DNA from: Euzebya sp.
GTDB lineage: Bacteria > Actinomycetota > Nitriliruptoria > Euzebyales > Euzebyaceae
DNA: 64,000 nucleotides
NCBI RefSeq assembly: GCF_964222135.1
Contig: NZ_CAXQBR010000089.1
Span: forward strand, 1-64,000
Direction: 5' to 3'
Below the pieces are notes generated by a model. That model saw only the letters and a program-made list of their open reading frames with translations, was not told the DNA's origin and searched no databases. Shown piece after piece: positions 39,701 through 47,045 of the stretch (the first letter of the stretch is position 1; each line of letters begins with the position of its first letter). A program made the position numbers and the translations under genes.

Positions 39701-39771
39701 GGCTCGCCGACCTCGACGACGACGCGGTCACCGGCCTGCTCGCCGCCGCGGGCCTGACCGCGGACGTGTGA
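36745..39771 (+). CDS. SARP/AfsR-type regulator: DNA-binding, BTAD, NB-ARC, TPR
   Basis: A 1008-residue STAND-type transcription factor. The OmpR-like DNA-binding domain (about 1-95, YRLLGPLEAV, RALLAALLLRDGRTVSNAAL, DDLWG) is followed by the BTAD (about 100-245), an NB-ARC NTPase (P-loop TLTGPGGIGKTRLAV near 300-312, VVLDNVEQ Walker B, LVTSRLPL) and C-terminal TPR-like helices (about 640-1000). No ATG or GTG exists in frame before conserved sequence begins; GGGAGG sits 6 nt before CTG at 36745, so either a CTG start or a missing C in the CCC at 36742-36744 (which would give ATG CCC CTG) is needed. Such proteins activate secondary-metabolite or stress genes on ATP-dependent oligomerisation. 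Confidence 0.9.
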   Translation: MEYRLLGPLEAVSDAGVVRIGRPKPRALLAALLLRDGRTVSNAALVDDLWGTAPPSNPTATLHSHVAALRRYLRPHGAADALVTEPGGYALRIPPDALDVARFDALAAAGAAAAERGALDEADRACTAALALFRGPPLADLRDLAFAAAAAARLDRARLQVRHRRVDVRMARGRHAELLGELHELVVAEPLDERFWCQLMLAEYRVGRHAEALETYATLCRRLDDELGLRPGPEAQALQQAILRHDASLLVADVEAPAGATSTASPRTREVVGAPPPADRLIGRDGEVEAVLRRLRTDRVVTLTGPGGIGKTRLAVAVATAAAARDDQPVVFADLASTTDAEDALVVLGDLLEADRPPHRTGLEAITAHIGTSAALVVLDNVEQIPAVGAVVAGLVHDCPALTVLVTSRLPLRIPAEVRHPLQPLAVPPPDAPDRVVAAADAVVLLLERARAANADVRGLEADLSDVARLCRLLDGVPLALELAAARTAALPVGVLVERIRAGLDLGDQRSGRPARHRTLHATLAWSHGLLGPAARRLLAHLSVFAGGAPLAAVEAVWAAPGDDRGASALDVLTSLVDAGLVRHDPVAGRPRYRVPEPVRGFARDRLRDTGQLDAVRTAHAAHFTAQARRDAPPSGFTDTRRLPHLDHDVENLRAALRWWLDSGAVGRAAELSTGLYRWWSSTGRFAEGRRWLEAVLAADDRAGRVLSAPARAELLMCEGFLAANQADFPHAQSRYAESAEVWRSAGVPAGEARCRYGQGSVALGLNRPAEAQRHYDAALALAREAGDDVLEVRVLQGLAGAAEAADEVPAAHDAYRMALDAARRSGSLADVAHGAVGLALTTLAGGDPEGAEVLAVEALEAADATGSAAVVAGVQLLAGVVAVGRGDADAAAPRFGDVLVRSVQAQRPAYVSEALEGIAAVLVLRGDLVGAARSLGTAARVLDEVGLPPEDGIHRQVFDRCAQEVRDRLPPDEVDRAMAEGAARGLADLDDDAVTGLLAAAGLTADV

Positions 39772-39780
39772 CGGCCTCCC

Positions 39781-39819
39781 TGGTCAGCAGACCTGGTCAG
39801 CAGATCTGGTCAGCCGTCC
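39781..39819. repeat. 13-bp tandem repeat, three copies
   Basis: TGGTCAGCAGACC, TGGTCAGCAGATC and TGGTCAGCCGTCC follow each other at 39781, 39794 and 39807. The third copy holds the stop codon of the minus-strand sigma-factor remnant. Confidence 0.85.
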
Positions 39820-40929
39820 GCGGCGGCGAGCGCCCGACCGTTCAGGTAGCGCTGCTCCGGCGTGCTGGACGTCAGCCGGGCGGCCGTCGCGAAGCGCTCG
39901 GCAGCCGCGGCGCGCTGCCCGGCCATATCGAGGAGGTGGCCGGTGACGGCGTGGAGGCGGTGGTGGCGACGAAGCGACGGGTCGTCCGCCAGGGGCCCGA
40001 CGATCGCGAGGGCCGCGGTCGGCCCGTCCCGCATCGCGACGGCCACCGCCCGGTTGAGGGTCACCGCCGGTCCGGGGGCGACCCGCTCCAGCATCTCGTA
40101 GAGCGCGACGAGCTGGGCCCAGTCCGTCGCCTCCCAGGCGGGCGCCTCGGCGTGCACCGCGGCGATCGCCGCCTGCAGCTGGAAGGCGCCGACCTCGCCG
40201 ACGGGGAGGATCCGCTCCAGGAGGGCGACCCCTTCGGCGATCTGGTCCTGGTCCCACCGGCGCCGGTCCTGGCCCTCGAGGGGGACCAGGTCACCGCGCT
40301 CATCCACGCGCGTGCCGCGACGGGCGTCGGTCAGCAGCATCAGCGCGAGCAGGCCGGCGACCTCCGGGTCCGTCGGCACGAGCTCGCAGAGCGACCTGGT
40401 GAGCCGGATCGCCTCCCCGGTCAGCCGCACGTCGACGAGCCGGTCACCGCGAGAAGCGGTGTGCCCCTCGGTGAAGACGAGGTGGAGCACGTGGAGGACC
40501 GCGGCGCTGGGCGGTCGTCAGGCCCGCAACCGCCCGCAGGGTCAACGCGACCTGGGAGCTCCGCGTCAGGACGGGGTGGCAGCACAGCAGCAGCAGGGGG
40601 AGGGTGTCGTCGCGGTCCGGCACGGCGACGGTCTCCGCATCGGGCGACAGGGCGACGCGCGCCTCGCGGGCGGACCGTGCGCGCTCGCTGCGGATCGCGT
40701 CGACGACCCGGCGAGAGGCGACGCGCACGAGCCACCCCCGCGGGTGGTCGGGCACACCCTCGACGGGCCACTGCACCGACGCGGCGAGCAGCGCCTCCTG
40801 CGCGGCGTCCTCACACCGCTCGACGTCGCCGTACCGGCGGATCAGCGCCCCGAGGACGTGCGGGGCCTCGCGGCGCCACACGTCCTCGAGCCGGACCTGG
40901 CTCACCGCCGGGTCACTGGTCGCCGCCAC
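39810..40929 (-). pseudogene. ECF sigma factor (ECF42/SigJ-like with TPR-like extension), internally deleted
   Basis: The 5' part (GTG 40929) encodes an intact sigma region 2 and linker: RLEDVWRREAPHVLGALIRR, GDVERCEDAAQEALLAA, HPRGWLVRVASRRVVDAI, LPLLLLCCHPVLTRSSQVAL, RAVAGLTTA. The 3' part, in another frame, continues AAVLHVLHLVFTEGHTASRG, EAIRLTRSLCELVP and the long C-terminal extension of this sigma class up to 39810. Between them, near 40505-40515, the region-4 helix-turn-helix that recognises the -35 element is gone, together with a frame change (deleted length is 2 mod 3). The product cannot act as a normal sigma factor. The gene overlaps the end of the YCII gene, the usual ECF42 partner. 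Confidence 0.88.
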
Positions 40930-41305
40930 CGGGCCACATGGCCGGGCGCAGCTCGACGGTCTCGCCGGGGCCGGCGAACGTGGCCGTGATCTCCTCGGCT
41001 CGCGCCAGGCTCTACACGTCGATCAGGAAGAACCCGGCGAGGTGCTCCTTCGCCTCGGAGTACGGCCCGTCGGTCACGACGGGATCGCCGTCGGCCCAGC
41101 GGAAGAGCCGTGCGGTCGAGGGATCCGCCAGCGCCTCGCCGAGGACCAGCTCGCCGCTCGCCTCCAGCTCGGTGAGCAGCGCCTCGAAGGCGGACTCCAT
41201 CCGCTCGCGCTGGGCGGCGGGCAGCGCCTGGAACTCGGGCAGGTGGTCACCCGTCGGGTGGCCCCACGGCTGGGGGTTGGAGTGGATCAGGATCACGTAC
41301 TTCAT
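40913..41305 (-). pseudogene. YCII/DGPF-domain protein with premature stop
   Basis: The family is the YCII-related DGPF proteins that accompany ECF42 sigma factors. The frame starts MKYVILIHSNPQPWGHPTGD and contains VVTDGPYSEAKEHLAGFFLI. At 41012-41014 (minus-strand TAG) it stops after residue 97, but the same frame continues with SLARAEEITATFAGPGETVE and LRPAMWPGGGDQ to a proper stop at 40913. The family expects Glu at the stop position (DVESL), so a single GAG to TAG change explains it. The complete gene would encode 130 residues and overlap the sigma gene start by 17 nt. A truncated 97-residue product may still be made. Confidence 0.87.
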
Positions 41306-41416
41306 GGCATCTCCTCGGGGAGGGAGGGCGCGGGTCGCTGGCCTCGTGTGGGGAGACGTCGGATCCGATCGCGCGTCATCGACATGTCGGGCGCACCGCC
41401 GGTCAGATCGGGTCGG

Positions 41417-42454
41417 TCAGATCGCGGTCGGGTCCTCGTCCATCTCCACGTCGAGCGCCGTCAGCGCCGCGTCGAGCACGCCCATGACCGCGACGGTGTC
41501 GTCGAGGGGCATGGTCGGGCTCTCGGTCAGGCCCTCGGCGAGGCAGCGGTGGACCTCGGCCAGCTCGTGGGCGTACCCGCCGCCCACGGGATCGGCGGTG
41601 ATCTCCTCGGTCGAGGTGATCGAGCGGTCCCCGTCGGCGCGGTGCAGGAGGATCCGGGTGGGGTGGTGGAAGCGCGGGGGCACCTCGATCCAGCCGTCGG
41701 TGCCGTGGATGGCGGCGACGCCGGGGAGGGGGGAGCGCAGGGAGCAGACGGCCGTCCCGGTCCGCCCGCCCTCGCCGCGCCACAGGACCGTGGCCTCGGC
41801 ATCCACGCCGTTGTCCGCCAGGGTGCCGGCCACCTCGATGGACGCGGGGGCGCCGCCCAGGACCATCTGGACCCAGCTGACCGGGTAGACGCCGAGGTCG
41901 AGCAGCGCCCCGCCGCCCTGGGCGGGATCCCACAGCCGGTCGGTCGCGTCGAAGGGCACGCGCAGGCCGAGGTCGGCGCGGACCGAGCGGACCTCCCCGA
42001 TCGCACCCCCGGCCAGCAGCTCGCGGACCCGCACGACGACCGGCTGGAAGCGGGTCCACATCGCCTCCATCACGAAGACCCCGGCTGCGCGGGCGGCGTC
42101 CACGACCTCGCGGGTGCCGGCCAGGGTGCAGGTGAACGCCTTCTCGACCAGCAGGTGCTTGCGGGCCGCGATCGCCGCCATCGCGATGGCGTGGTGCTGG
42201 CGGTGCGGGGTGGCGATGTAGACGGCGTCGACGTCGTCGTCGGCGAGCAGCGCGGCGTAGCTGCCGTACGCCCGCGGCGCGTCGTGGGCGTCCGCGACGG
42301 CACGCGCCCGGTCGAGGCTGCGGGAGGCGACGGCGTGCACCACCCCTCCCCCGATCGCCGGGAGGTCGCCCATCACCAGGGCAGCGATGCGGCCGGGGCC
42401 GATCACGCCCCAGCGGACGGGGTCGGACGGGGCGCGGTGGGCGGGGGCGGTCAC
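41417..42454 (-). CDS. Gfo/Idh/MocA-family oxidoreductase
   Basis: A 345-residue NAD(P)-dependent dehydrogenase. The Rossmann domain opens WGVIGPGRIAALVMGDL; DAVYIATPHRQHHAIAMAAI and the EKA motif (LLVEKAFTCTLAGTREVV, with the conserved Lys) follow. The C-terminal alpha/beta domain includes GALLDLGVYPVSWVQMVLGG, where Asp and the usual His/Tyr region place the sugar or diol substrate. Overall it resembles trans-1,2-dihydrobenzene-1,2-diol dehydrogenase-like members of the family; the real substrate is unknown. The GTG start lies 7 nt after TACGCT on the minus strand, pointing to a leaderless mRNA. It is preceded by the CWB2 gene on the same strand, 43 nt away. Confidence 0.93.
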   Translation of the reverse strand: MTAPAHRAPSDPVRWGVIGPGRIAALVMGDLPAIGGGVVHAVASRSLDRARAVADAHDAPRAYGSYAALLADDDVDAVYIATPHRQHHAIAMAAIAARKHLLVEKAFTCTLAGTREVVDAARAAGVFVMEAMWTRFQPVVVRVRELLAGGAIGEVRSVRADLGLRVPFDATDRLWDPAQGGGALLDLGVYPVSWVQMVLGGAPASIEVAGTLADNGVDAEATVLWRGEGGRTGTAVCSLRSPLPGVAAIHGTDGWIEVPPRFHHPTRILLHRADGDRSITSTEEITADPVGGGYAHELAEVHRCLAEGLTESPTMPLDDTVAVMGVLDAALTALDVEMDEDPTAI

Positions 42455-42497
42455 GGCCGGCAGCGTAGTCGCCGGCCGCGACCCGCTCGGCGCGGGA

Positions 42498-44417
42498 TCA
42501 GCAGGCCTCGAGCGCCGCGGCCACGTCGGCCGAGACGATCCCGGCGCTGCCGGCCAGGAGCACGTCGACGTCGCCGGCCGGGCAGGCCATCTCGGCGGTC
42601 TCCGGCGGGACGGTGTCGCCGACCATGCCGATCGCCGCGCCGGCGTCGGCGGCCAGGCCGGCGGCGGGCAGGCCGAACAGCCAGCCGTCGGGGCGGAACC
42701 CGTTGATGACGACCAGGTCGCGGCGGCCGGTCGGGTCGTCCCAGACCAGCTCGGTGGCGATGGCCTGGGCAGTGCCGGCGCGGCTCGCTCCGGCGATCCG
42801 CCTGGGGGCGGGCACGGCCTGCTCGACGGTCGCCGACAGCGCGACCTCCCCGCCGAGCAGGACGGTCATCGCCGGGTCGACCTCGGCGAGGAAGGCCGCG
42901 ACCGCCGGGTGGACCGCCGCGGAGTCGGTGACCACCGTGGCCATCCGCCCGGCGGCCGTCCACGCACCGACGCTCACGCTGTCGGCCCAGCCCGCCGTCG
43001 GGTTCTCCGCCGGACCGCCCGCGCGGGCGCTCGCCACGACGGGGCCGCCGCCGTACCCGCCGCCGGACGTGGCGGGACCCAGGCGCATCGCCTCCCGGGC
43101 CACCGCGACGGACGTCTCCACTCGGGATGGACCCGCCAGTCGGACGACCTCGAAGGTCGCCGCCAGCTGCGCTTCGATCTCGGCGCTGACCGCGCTGGTG
43201 CCGCCCAGGACGTAGACGCGACCGCCGTCTCCGACGGCGCGGGAGAGCTCGGCCGCGGTCATCGCGGGGAGCACGGTCGGTGAGGTGAACAGCAGCGGCC
43301 CCTCCCCGGTCAGGGCTGCGCCGACGAGGGAGTCGGGGAACGCGTCGTCCCGGCTGAGCACCGCGTGTGCCGCGGCGCCGTCGGCGAAGCGGGCCCGGGA
43401 CACGGCGATCGCGTAGGCGATCGGGTCGGCGAAGTCCGCGCGCTCGGTCGTGGCCGGGTCGCCGTCGAACCCGCCGGGGAGCAGGGGGTCCTGTGAGGGG
43501 GGCGGACCGGGAGGCGGCCCGCTCGGCTGCACCGACCACGGCCCGAGCACCTCGACGGTCCGGTCGGTGAGCGGGCGGAGGTCGGACCCGTCGATCGCGA
43601 CCGTGAAGGCCTGCTCGGACGTGAAGTCCTCGAGGAAGGCGATCCGCTGCCCGTCGGGCGACCAGCGCGGCTGGGACTCCTCCTCCTGCGGGAACGGATC
43701 GAGCAGGGTCGTGTCCCCGGAGGCGATGTCGCGGATGCACAGGGCCTCGACGTCCTCCTTCCGTTCGTCCAGGAAGGCGCAGGTGGCCACCAGGCGGGTC
43801 CCGTCGGGCGAGATCGACACCTCGTCGCCGGCCGGGACCAGGCGCGTGGTCGCCCCCGTCGAGCGGTCGACCTCGTACAGGGCCTCGTAGAAGTCGTCCT
43901 CCGCGTCCGCGGCCACGACCAGCAGCCGGTCCTGGGCGGTCCAGAACAGGTCGTCTGGGGAGCGGTCCAGCTCCACGGTCTGCAGCGGACGCCCGTCGAC
44001 GCCCCCGAGTACCAGGTCGCCGAATCGCAGGAACGCGAACGACTGGCCGTCAGGCCCCCACTGGATCGACTCGGGGGTGTCGCCGTCCTCCGGCAGCTGC
44101 GCGACGACCTGCGGCTCGCCGCTGCCGTCGGCGGGGAGGAGGTGCACGGCGTCGGGGACCGGGACCAGCAGCTGGCTGCCGTCGGGCGAGGCGTCGACGT
44201 CCGCCATCTCGAAGGGGCCGATGAACGTCTCGAGCGTCGTGACCGTGCCGTCGGGCGCGATCGAGACCGGCTCGCCGTCGATCGTGAACGCGTAGATCAG
44301 GCCGTTCTCCCCGGGGTCCGTGGCGCCCGCCGGTGCTGCGACCAGCACCCCGACGAGGAGCGCCGCCACCGCTGCCGTCCCGATCCACCGCCCGCGCACG
44401 CTGCTGACCATCGCCAT
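42498..44417 (-). CDS. Secreted TolB-like propeller protein with three CWB2 repeats
   Basis: A 639-residue exported protein. ATG 44417 follows GGGAGG by 5 nt; the signal peptide ends near residue 32 (TAAVAALLVGVLVAAPAGA). TolB/PD40-like propeller blades (about 40-330) are marked by DASPDGSQLLVPVP, WGPDGQSFAFLRF, SISPDGTRLVATC and PRWSPDGQRIAFLE. A Pro-rich linker leads to three CWB2 repeats (about 345-639: AFPDSLVGAALTG, YVLGGTSAVSAEI, RIAGASRAGTAQAIATE). It is organised like the protein at 34608-36671 and is a second copy of the same design. It is divergent from the AraC regulator. The Gly-rich insertion in the middle repeat (GPATSGGGYGGGPVV) is unusual. Confidence 0.9.
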   Translation of the reverse strand: MAMVSSVRGRWIGTAAVAALLVGVLVAAPAGATDPGENGLIYAFTIDGEPVSIAPDGTVTTLETFIGPFEMADVDASPDGSQLLVPVPDAVHLLPADGSGEPQVVAQLPEDGDTPESIQWGPDGQSFAFLRFGDLVLGGVDGRPLQTVELDRSPDDLFWTAQDRLLVVAADAEDDFYEALYEVDRSTGATTRLVPAGDEVSISPDGTRLVATCAFLDERKEDVEALCIRDIASGDTTLLDPFPQEEESQPRWSPDGQRIAFLEDFTSEQAFTVAIDGSDLRPLTDRTVEVLGPWSVQPSGPPPGPPPSQDPLLPGGFDGDPATTERADFADPIAYAIAVSRARFADGAAAHAVLSRDDAFPDSLVGAALTGEGPLLFTSPTVLPAMTAAELSRAVGDGGRVYVLGGTSAVSAEIEAQLAATFEVVRLAGPSRVETSVAVAREAMRLGPATSGGGYGGGPVVASARAGGPAENPTAGWADSVSVGAWTAAGRMATVVTDSAAVHPAVAAFLAEVDPAMTVLLGGEVALSATVEQAVPAPRRIAGASRAGTAQAIATELVWDDPTGRRDLVVINGFRPDGWLFGLPAAGLAADAGAAIGMVGDTVPPETAEMACPAGDVDVLLAGSAGIVSADVAAALEAC

Positions 44418-44500
44418 CGCCGCCTCCCACTCGCCGTCCGGCCGTGGTGTGCACGGTAGACCGGGGACGCCACCGGCCGACCGGCGTCGTTGGCCGTTCG

Positions 44501-45046
44501 TTGGTCTCCTGGCCCGACGGCCCCGCTCTGGCATCCTGTGCGGCGAGGGCGCCCGTCCCACCCGCCCGCCACCTGCTGCGCGCCAGGGACCTGGCGGACG
44601 CCCGCTACGCCGAGCGGATCGGCGTCGACGACATGGCCGTCGCGGCGGGGCTGAGCCGGGCCCACTTCAGCCGCGAGTTCGCGAACGCCTTCGGCGAGAC
44701 CCCGCGGCAGTACCTGCTGACCCGCCGCCTCGAGCGGGCGGCCGCGCTGCTCCGCGGCACCGACCGGACCGTCGCCGACATCTGCTACATGGTCGGCCTC
44801 GAGAGCGTCGGCTCGTTCACCACCAGCTTCCGCCGGATGTTCGGCCAGACCCCGACGGCGTACCGGGCGGCGCACGCGCCGGCGAGCGCGCTGGCCCGCG
44901 TGCCAGCCTGCGTGGTGCGGGCGTACCACCGCCCGCAGAACCGCACGTTTCGAGAAGACGCCGCCGACCTCGCGTCCGTACCGTCCTCGTCATCGCCACC
45001 GGCTGACGACGGCCGGGCAGACCAGCAGAGGGAGACCCCGACATGA
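44501..45046 (+). CDS. AraC-family transcriptional regulator (HTH only)
   Basis: A regulator of about 181 residues consisting almost only of the AraC double HTH domain: LLRARDLADARYAERIGVDD, MAVAAGLSRAHFSREFANAF, GETPRQYLLTRRLERAAALL, VADICYMVGLESVGSFTTSF and RRMFGQTPTAYRA. The C-terminal tail RAYHRPQNRTFREDA is typical of short actinobacterial AraC regulators paired with VOC genes. The start is uncertain: TTG 44501 is given, GTG 44444 would lie only 26 nt from the divergent CWB2 start, and a shorter version is possible. The stop overlaps the ATG of the VOC gene (ATGA), so the two are coupled. Confidence 0.85.
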   Translation: MVSWPDGPALASCAARAPVPPARHLLRARDLADARYAERIGVDDMAVAAGLSRAHFSREFANAFGETPRQYLLTRRLERAAALLRGTDRTVADICYMVGLESVGSFTTSFRRMFGQTPTAYRAAHAPASALARVPACVVRAYHRPQNRTFREDAADLASVPSSSSPPADDGRADQQRETPT

Positions 45047-45501
45047 TCAAGATCGCCACCGCCCAGCTGTGGGTCCACGACCAGGACGAGGCGCTGGACT
45101 TCTACGTGGACAAGATCGGCATGGAGGTCCGCGAGGACGTCACGGTCCCCGAGATGGGGAACTTCCGCTGGCTGACCGTGGCCCCTCCGGGTCAGGAGGA
45201 CGTCACCATCGTGCTGATGGCCGTCCCCGGCCCGCCGATGCTCGACGAGCAGAGCCGCCAGCAGGTCCTCGACCTGGTGGCGAAGGGCTTCGCCGGCACG
45301 GTGTTCCTGACGACCGACGACTGCCAGAAGGCCTACGAGGAGCTGTCCGCCAAGGGCGTCGAGTTCACCGAGACCCCCGAGCAGCGCCCCTACGGGATCG
45401 ACGCCGGCTTCCGCGACCCCTCCGGCAACTCCGTCCGCCTGACCCAGGTGATGGAGATGTCGCCGGCGTTGGCGTCGCACTGGCGCGCGGCCCAGATCTG
45501 A
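45043..45501 (+). CDS. VOC-family protein paired with an AraC regulator
   Basis: A 152-residue glyoxalase/bleomycin-resistance-like protein. The first module starts IKIATAQLWVHDQDEALDFY and the second ends IDAGFRDPSGNSVRLTQV. The sequence FYVDKIGMEV is a standard VOC feature. It begins at the ATGA overlap with the AraC gene and has GAGGGAG upstream. Substrate unknown. AraC-VOC pairs of this type are widespread in actinobacteria. The stop codon lies within the first arm of a hairpin repeat that also abuts the convergent RtcB gene. Confidence 0.9.
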   Translation: MIKIATAQLWVHDQDEALDFYVDKIGMEVREDVTVPEMGNFRWLTVAPPGQEDVTIVLMAVPGPPMLDEQSRQQVLDLVAKGFAGTVFLTTDDCQKAYEELSAKGVEFTETPEQRPYGIDAGFRDPSGNSVRLTQVMEMSPALASHWRAAQI

Positions 45502-45612
45502 GGGTTGGGTGCGCATACGGACCTGACGCTCAGATCTCAGGCCCAGGTGACCGGATGCCGGGCCCAGATCTGAGGGTTGGGTGCGCAGACGGACCTGAGG
45601 CTCAGATCTGGG
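45491..45612. repeat. Two copies of a hairpin-forming repeat between VOC and RtcB genes
   Basis: The units at 45491-45539 and 45563-45612 are nearly identical over about 49 bp (sharing CCCAGATCTGAGGGTTGGGT, then GCGCA(T/G)ACGGACCTGA). Each is an inverted repeat: in the second, CCCAGATCTGAG (45563-45574) pairs with its complement at 45601-45612. The first copy covers the stop of the VOC gene, and the array replaces the 3' end of RtcB. It may act as a bidirectional terminator. It may also be a small dispersed element; only one locus is visible here. Confidence 0.9.
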
Positions 45613-46688
45613 GTCTGGATCGGCGGCTGCCCCGCTCGACGCCAGGTCCGCCCCTCCATGGCCTTCTCGAGGTCCGCGCCGGTGAACTGCCGGCGCGCGG
45701 CCCCGCGGGACATCCGCCGTCCGGCGCCGTGGGCGGCGGAGTGGTAGCTGGCCGGGTTCCCGAGCCCGCGGACCACGAACGAGCCGGTCCCCATCGAGCC
45801 GGGGATGACGCCGAGCTCGCCCTCCCGCGCGCTGATCGCACCCTTGCGGGTGATCCACAGCTCGCGGCCGTCGTGGGTCTCGCGCCGCGCGTAGTTGTGG
45901 TGGTTGTTGATGGTCCGGACCTCTGCGACGGGTCGGCCCACGCGCTCGGCGAGGACGGTCCGGGCCACCTCGACCATCCGCCGCCGGTTGGCGAAGGCGT
46001 ACGCCTGCGCCCAGGTCAGGTCGCGGATGTAGGCGTCGAACGCCGGGGTGCCCTGGACCAGGAACGCCAGGTCGGGGTCGGGGAGACCGGTCAGCGCGTC
46101 GCGCATCAGCCGCTTCGCGCCCTCGATGTGGCCCAGTGCCAGGCTGTTCCCGGTCCCCCGGGACCCGGAGTGGAGCATCAGCCACACCACCTCTCGCTCG
46201 TCGGTGCACAGCTCGAGGAAGTGGTTGCCCGACCCGAGCGTCCCGAACTGGGTTGGGGCCTTCGCGCGCAGGCGGGCGTCGTCGCGCACCGACGGGGGCG
46301 GGGGGTGGGCGGCGGCGAAGGCCTGCCAGTCCGGGTCCTCCTCGGCGTGTGCGTACCCGAGCCCGGCGGGGATCCGCTGCGCCCACCCGTCGAGGACCGG
46401 GGCCAGGTCGTCGGGGAGGTCGGCGGCGGTCAGGTCGGTCTCGGTCGCGACCACGCCGCAGCCGATGTCGACCCCGACCGCGGAGGGGATGATCGCCTCC
46501 CGCGTCGGGATCACCGACCCGATCGTGCAGCCCATGCCCCAGTGGGCGTCGGGCATCAGCGCGACGTGCCCGTCGATCGCGGCGACGGTCGCGGTCGCGA
46601 GCGCCTGGGCCCGCGCCGTCTCGTCCAGCATCGACGCCCAGCTGAGCACCCCGTCGCCCAGCCGCTGTGGCATCCGGTCCTCACTCAT
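45537..46688 (-). CDS. rtcB: RtcB-family RNA ligase lacking its C-terminus
   Basis: RtcB joins RNA 2',3'-cyclic phosphate or 3'-phosphate ends to 5'-OH ends with GTP and Mn. The conserved ligands are present in order: MPDAHWGMG, VGVDIGCG (metal Cys), GSGNHFLE, LHSGSRGTGN, INNHHNYARRE and SAAHGAGRRMSR with the guanylylated His. The usual C-terminal 50 residues, containing the YKDID motif and the terminal Lys-Gly that contacts GMP, are missing: after GRTWRR the frame reads into the hairpin repeats (QTPDLSLRS, CAPNPQIWA) and stops at 45537. Activity is therefore doubtful. ATG 46688 has GGGAGGGG just upstream. The gene diverges from a Cys-rich mini-protein gene. Confidence 0.87.
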   Translation of the reverse strand: MSEDRMPQRLGDGVLSWASMLDETARAQALATATVAAIDGHVALMPDAHWGMGCTIGSVIPTREAIIPSAVGVDIGCGVVATETDLTAADLPDDLAPVLDGWAQRIPAGLGYAHAEEDPDWQAFAAAHPPPPSVRDDARLRAKAPTQFGTLGSGNHFLELCTDEREVVWLMLHSGSRGTGNSLALGHIEGAKRLMRDALTGLPDPDLAFLVQGTPAFDAYIRDLTWAQAYAFANRRRMVEVARTVLAERVGRPVAEVRTINNHHNYARRETHDGRELWITRKGAISAREGELGVIPGSMGTGSFVVRGLGNPASYHSAAHGAGRRMSRGAARRQFTGADLEKAMEGRTWRRAGQPPIQTPDLSLRSVCAPNPQIWARHPVTWA

Positions 46689-46722
46689 GCCCCTCCCTAC
46701 CCCGCTGGTGCGGCGACGACCA

Positions 46723-46736
46723 ATTGTCCGTACAAT
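46723..46736 (+). promoter_or_regulatory. AT-rich promoter element with short inverted repeat
   Basis: ATTGT (46723-46727), 4-nt spacer and ACAAT (46732-46736) form a small inverted repeat that includes a good -10 box, TACAAT at 46731-46736, 32 nt before the mini-protein start. It is the only AT-rich stretch in the RtcB/mini-protein divergent spacer. Confidence 0.55.
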
Positions 46737-46768
46737 CTGTCCCGGACGCCACGATCGGGAGAGACGCC

Positions 46769-46936
46769 ATGTGCATGCCAGCACGCTGTGAGACCTGTCA
46801 GAAGACGACGTGGTCGGGGTGCGGCCAGCACGTCGACCAGGTGATGCGCGCCGTGCCCGCCGGCGAGCGCTGCACCTGCACCGCCGCGGACCGCTCCCCG
46901 CGGAGCGGCTGGTTCCAGCGCCTCCTCGGCCGCTGA
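46769..46936 (+). CDS. Cys-rich 55-residue mini-protein
   Basis: A short protein with a zinc-ribbon-like pattern: MCMPARCETCQKTTWSGCGQ followed by HVDQVMRAVPAGERCTC. The CxTCxKTTWxGCGxHV signature is shared by a widespread family of about 40-60-residue proteins in actinobacteria and other bacteria. The four or more Cys and one His suggest a structural metal site; the function is not known. GGGAGAG precedes the ATG by 6 nt. The basic tail SGWFQRLLGR is variable among relatives. It stands alone, divergent from rtcB. Confidence 0.85.
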   Translation: MCMPARCETCQKTTWSGCGQHVDQVMRAVPAGERCTCTAADRSPRSGWFQRLLGR

Positions 46937-47045
46937 GCCGGCAGAGCGGGGGAACGGGGTCGTGTCACAGGGTGGGGCTACCGTCGTGGCCTGTTGACCG
47001 TCACCCAGCCGGTCCGCCGGTCCCACCCCGACTACTGACCCACCA

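Noticed and set aside
41012-41305. Complete 97-residue YCII protein
   Set aside because: The family continues for about 30 further residues, and these are encoded in frame just after the TAG.
44444-44500. GTG 44444 as start of the AraC regulator
   Set aside because: It lies 26 nt from the divergent CWB2 start, leaving no room for promoters, and the added residues are not conserved-looking.
45491-45612. Terminal inverted repeats of a transposon
   Set aside because: No transposase or target-site duplication is present between or around the two units, which are direct copies only 72 bp apart.
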